This document shows, piece by piece, positions 45,609 through 46,115 of a stretch of DNA of 46,115 bases. The translations under genes were made by a program, and so were the position numbers. The notes under the pieces were generated by a model. The model saw nothing but the letters and a program-made list of their open reading frames with translations. It made no database searches and was not told the origin of the DNA. This DNA comes from a bacterium (lineage in GTDB: Bacteria > Bacillota > Clostridia > Christensenellales > SUG1161): contig JAQXFY010000066.1 in assembly GCA_029006015.1 (NCBI GenBank), positions 1-46,115 on the forward strand. The letters run 5' to 3'. Positions within the stretch are counted from its first letter, which is position 1, and every line of letters starts with the position of its first letter.

Positions 45609-46115
45609 ATGCGGGCCGATGGAAAAAGGCTAAAGAACATCGAACCGACGCAGCGGTTGGCCCCCTATTTCATGCCGCGCCGCTTTGATGCCATGAACAT
45701 GATTACGCTGGATATCCCGCTTGCCCCCATCCGTCAATACCTGGGCGATGTTCGGCGCAGGGGCCATGTGGTTAGCCACATGGGGCTGATTATCGCAGCT
45801 TATTTGCGGACGGTAGCGGAATTTCCCTATCTTAACCGCTTTGTTATCAACAAACGTGTATATGCGCGCAGGGAGTTTGCCGTCAGCATGGTGGTGCTCA
45901 AACCCGAAAACAAAGGGGAAACCACCTCCAAGGTGTTTTTTGATTTGAACGATACCCTGTTTGATGTGCAGCGCAAAATGGACCGGTATATTGCGGAAAA
46001 CCGCGCGCCGGAATCGGCCAATTCCACCGACGCGGCCATGGAAACCTTTTTGCGCATGCCGGGCATCATGCGCGTGGGCATTGGGTTTATGAAATGGCTG
46101 GATAAGCATGGCTGG
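45609..46115 (+). CDS. 2-oxoacid dehydrogenase acyltransferase / CAT-like domain protein (3' truncated by window edge)
   Basis: Manual translation MRADGKRLKNIEPTQRLAPYFMPRRFDAMNMITLDIPLAPIRQYLGDVRRRGHVVSHMGLIIAAYLRTVAEFPYLNRFVINKRVYARREFAVSMVVLKPENKGETTSKVFF..., open to the right edge. SD AAGGTG. Absent from the ORF track, apparently because it has no stop. Confidence 0.78.
   Translation, partial: MRADGKRLKNIEPTQRLAPYFMPRRFDAMNMITLDIPLAPIRQYLGDVRRRGHVVSHMGLIIAAYLRTVAEFPYLNRFVINKRVYARREFAVSMVVLKPENKGETTSKVFFDLNDTLFDVQRKMDRYIAENRAPESANSTDAAMETFLRMPGIMRVGIGFMKWLDKHGW

Noticed and set aside
1-46115. CRISPR arrays, transposons, phage genes or defence islands
   Set aside because: No regularly spaced repeats, transposase/integrase motifs or nuclease clusters were seen. 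The gene content is mostly housekeeping and regulatory.

Overview
The window looks like an ordinary chromosomal segment of a GC-rich, spore-forming Bacillota (Clostridia-like) genome. No CRISPR array, rRNA, transposase or phage module was seen. In order it carries: the 3' part of a spoIIE-like phosphatase gene; a T-box leader and pheST; a feoA-feoA-feoB-FeoB-associated iron-uptake operon divergent from a DtxR/MntR-type regulator; DUF3006 plus a ComEC-like MBL lipoprotein; mutS2 and DUF523; a response regulator/histidine kinase pair with an htrA-like protease; a methyltransferase and ogt; an FMN-dependent alpha-hydroxy-acid dehydrogenase; a GNAT protein; tRNA-Val(CAC); a flippase-like membrane protein; a compact ABC / DUF1854 / ABC operon; a secreted unknown protein; CotF-type spore coat genes; a LiaF-like protein; a methyltransferase; a beta-helix protein, TIM-barrel isomerase and DUF1015 cluster; serA and serC; ddl and murF; a TVP38-family protein; a GyrI-like protein; a QueG-like ferredoxin-type protein; a Gfo/Idh/MocA oxidoreductase; and a 3'-truncated CAT/2-oxoacid dehydrogenase acyltransferase-like ORF that is missing from the ORF track. 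The best candidate for an undescribed system is the ABC-DUF1854-ABC operon. Both transporters carry an N-terminal extension and a zinc ribbon ahead of the exporter core, and a perfect inverted repeat lies across the putative promoter. The clearest regulatory signals are three matching palindromes in the feo operon, a shared motif at identical -10 spacing upstream of the response regulator and htrA, and a consensus promoter inside the end of spoIIE that starts the pheST T-box transcript. All assignments come from reading motifs by eye; no searches or folding were run.
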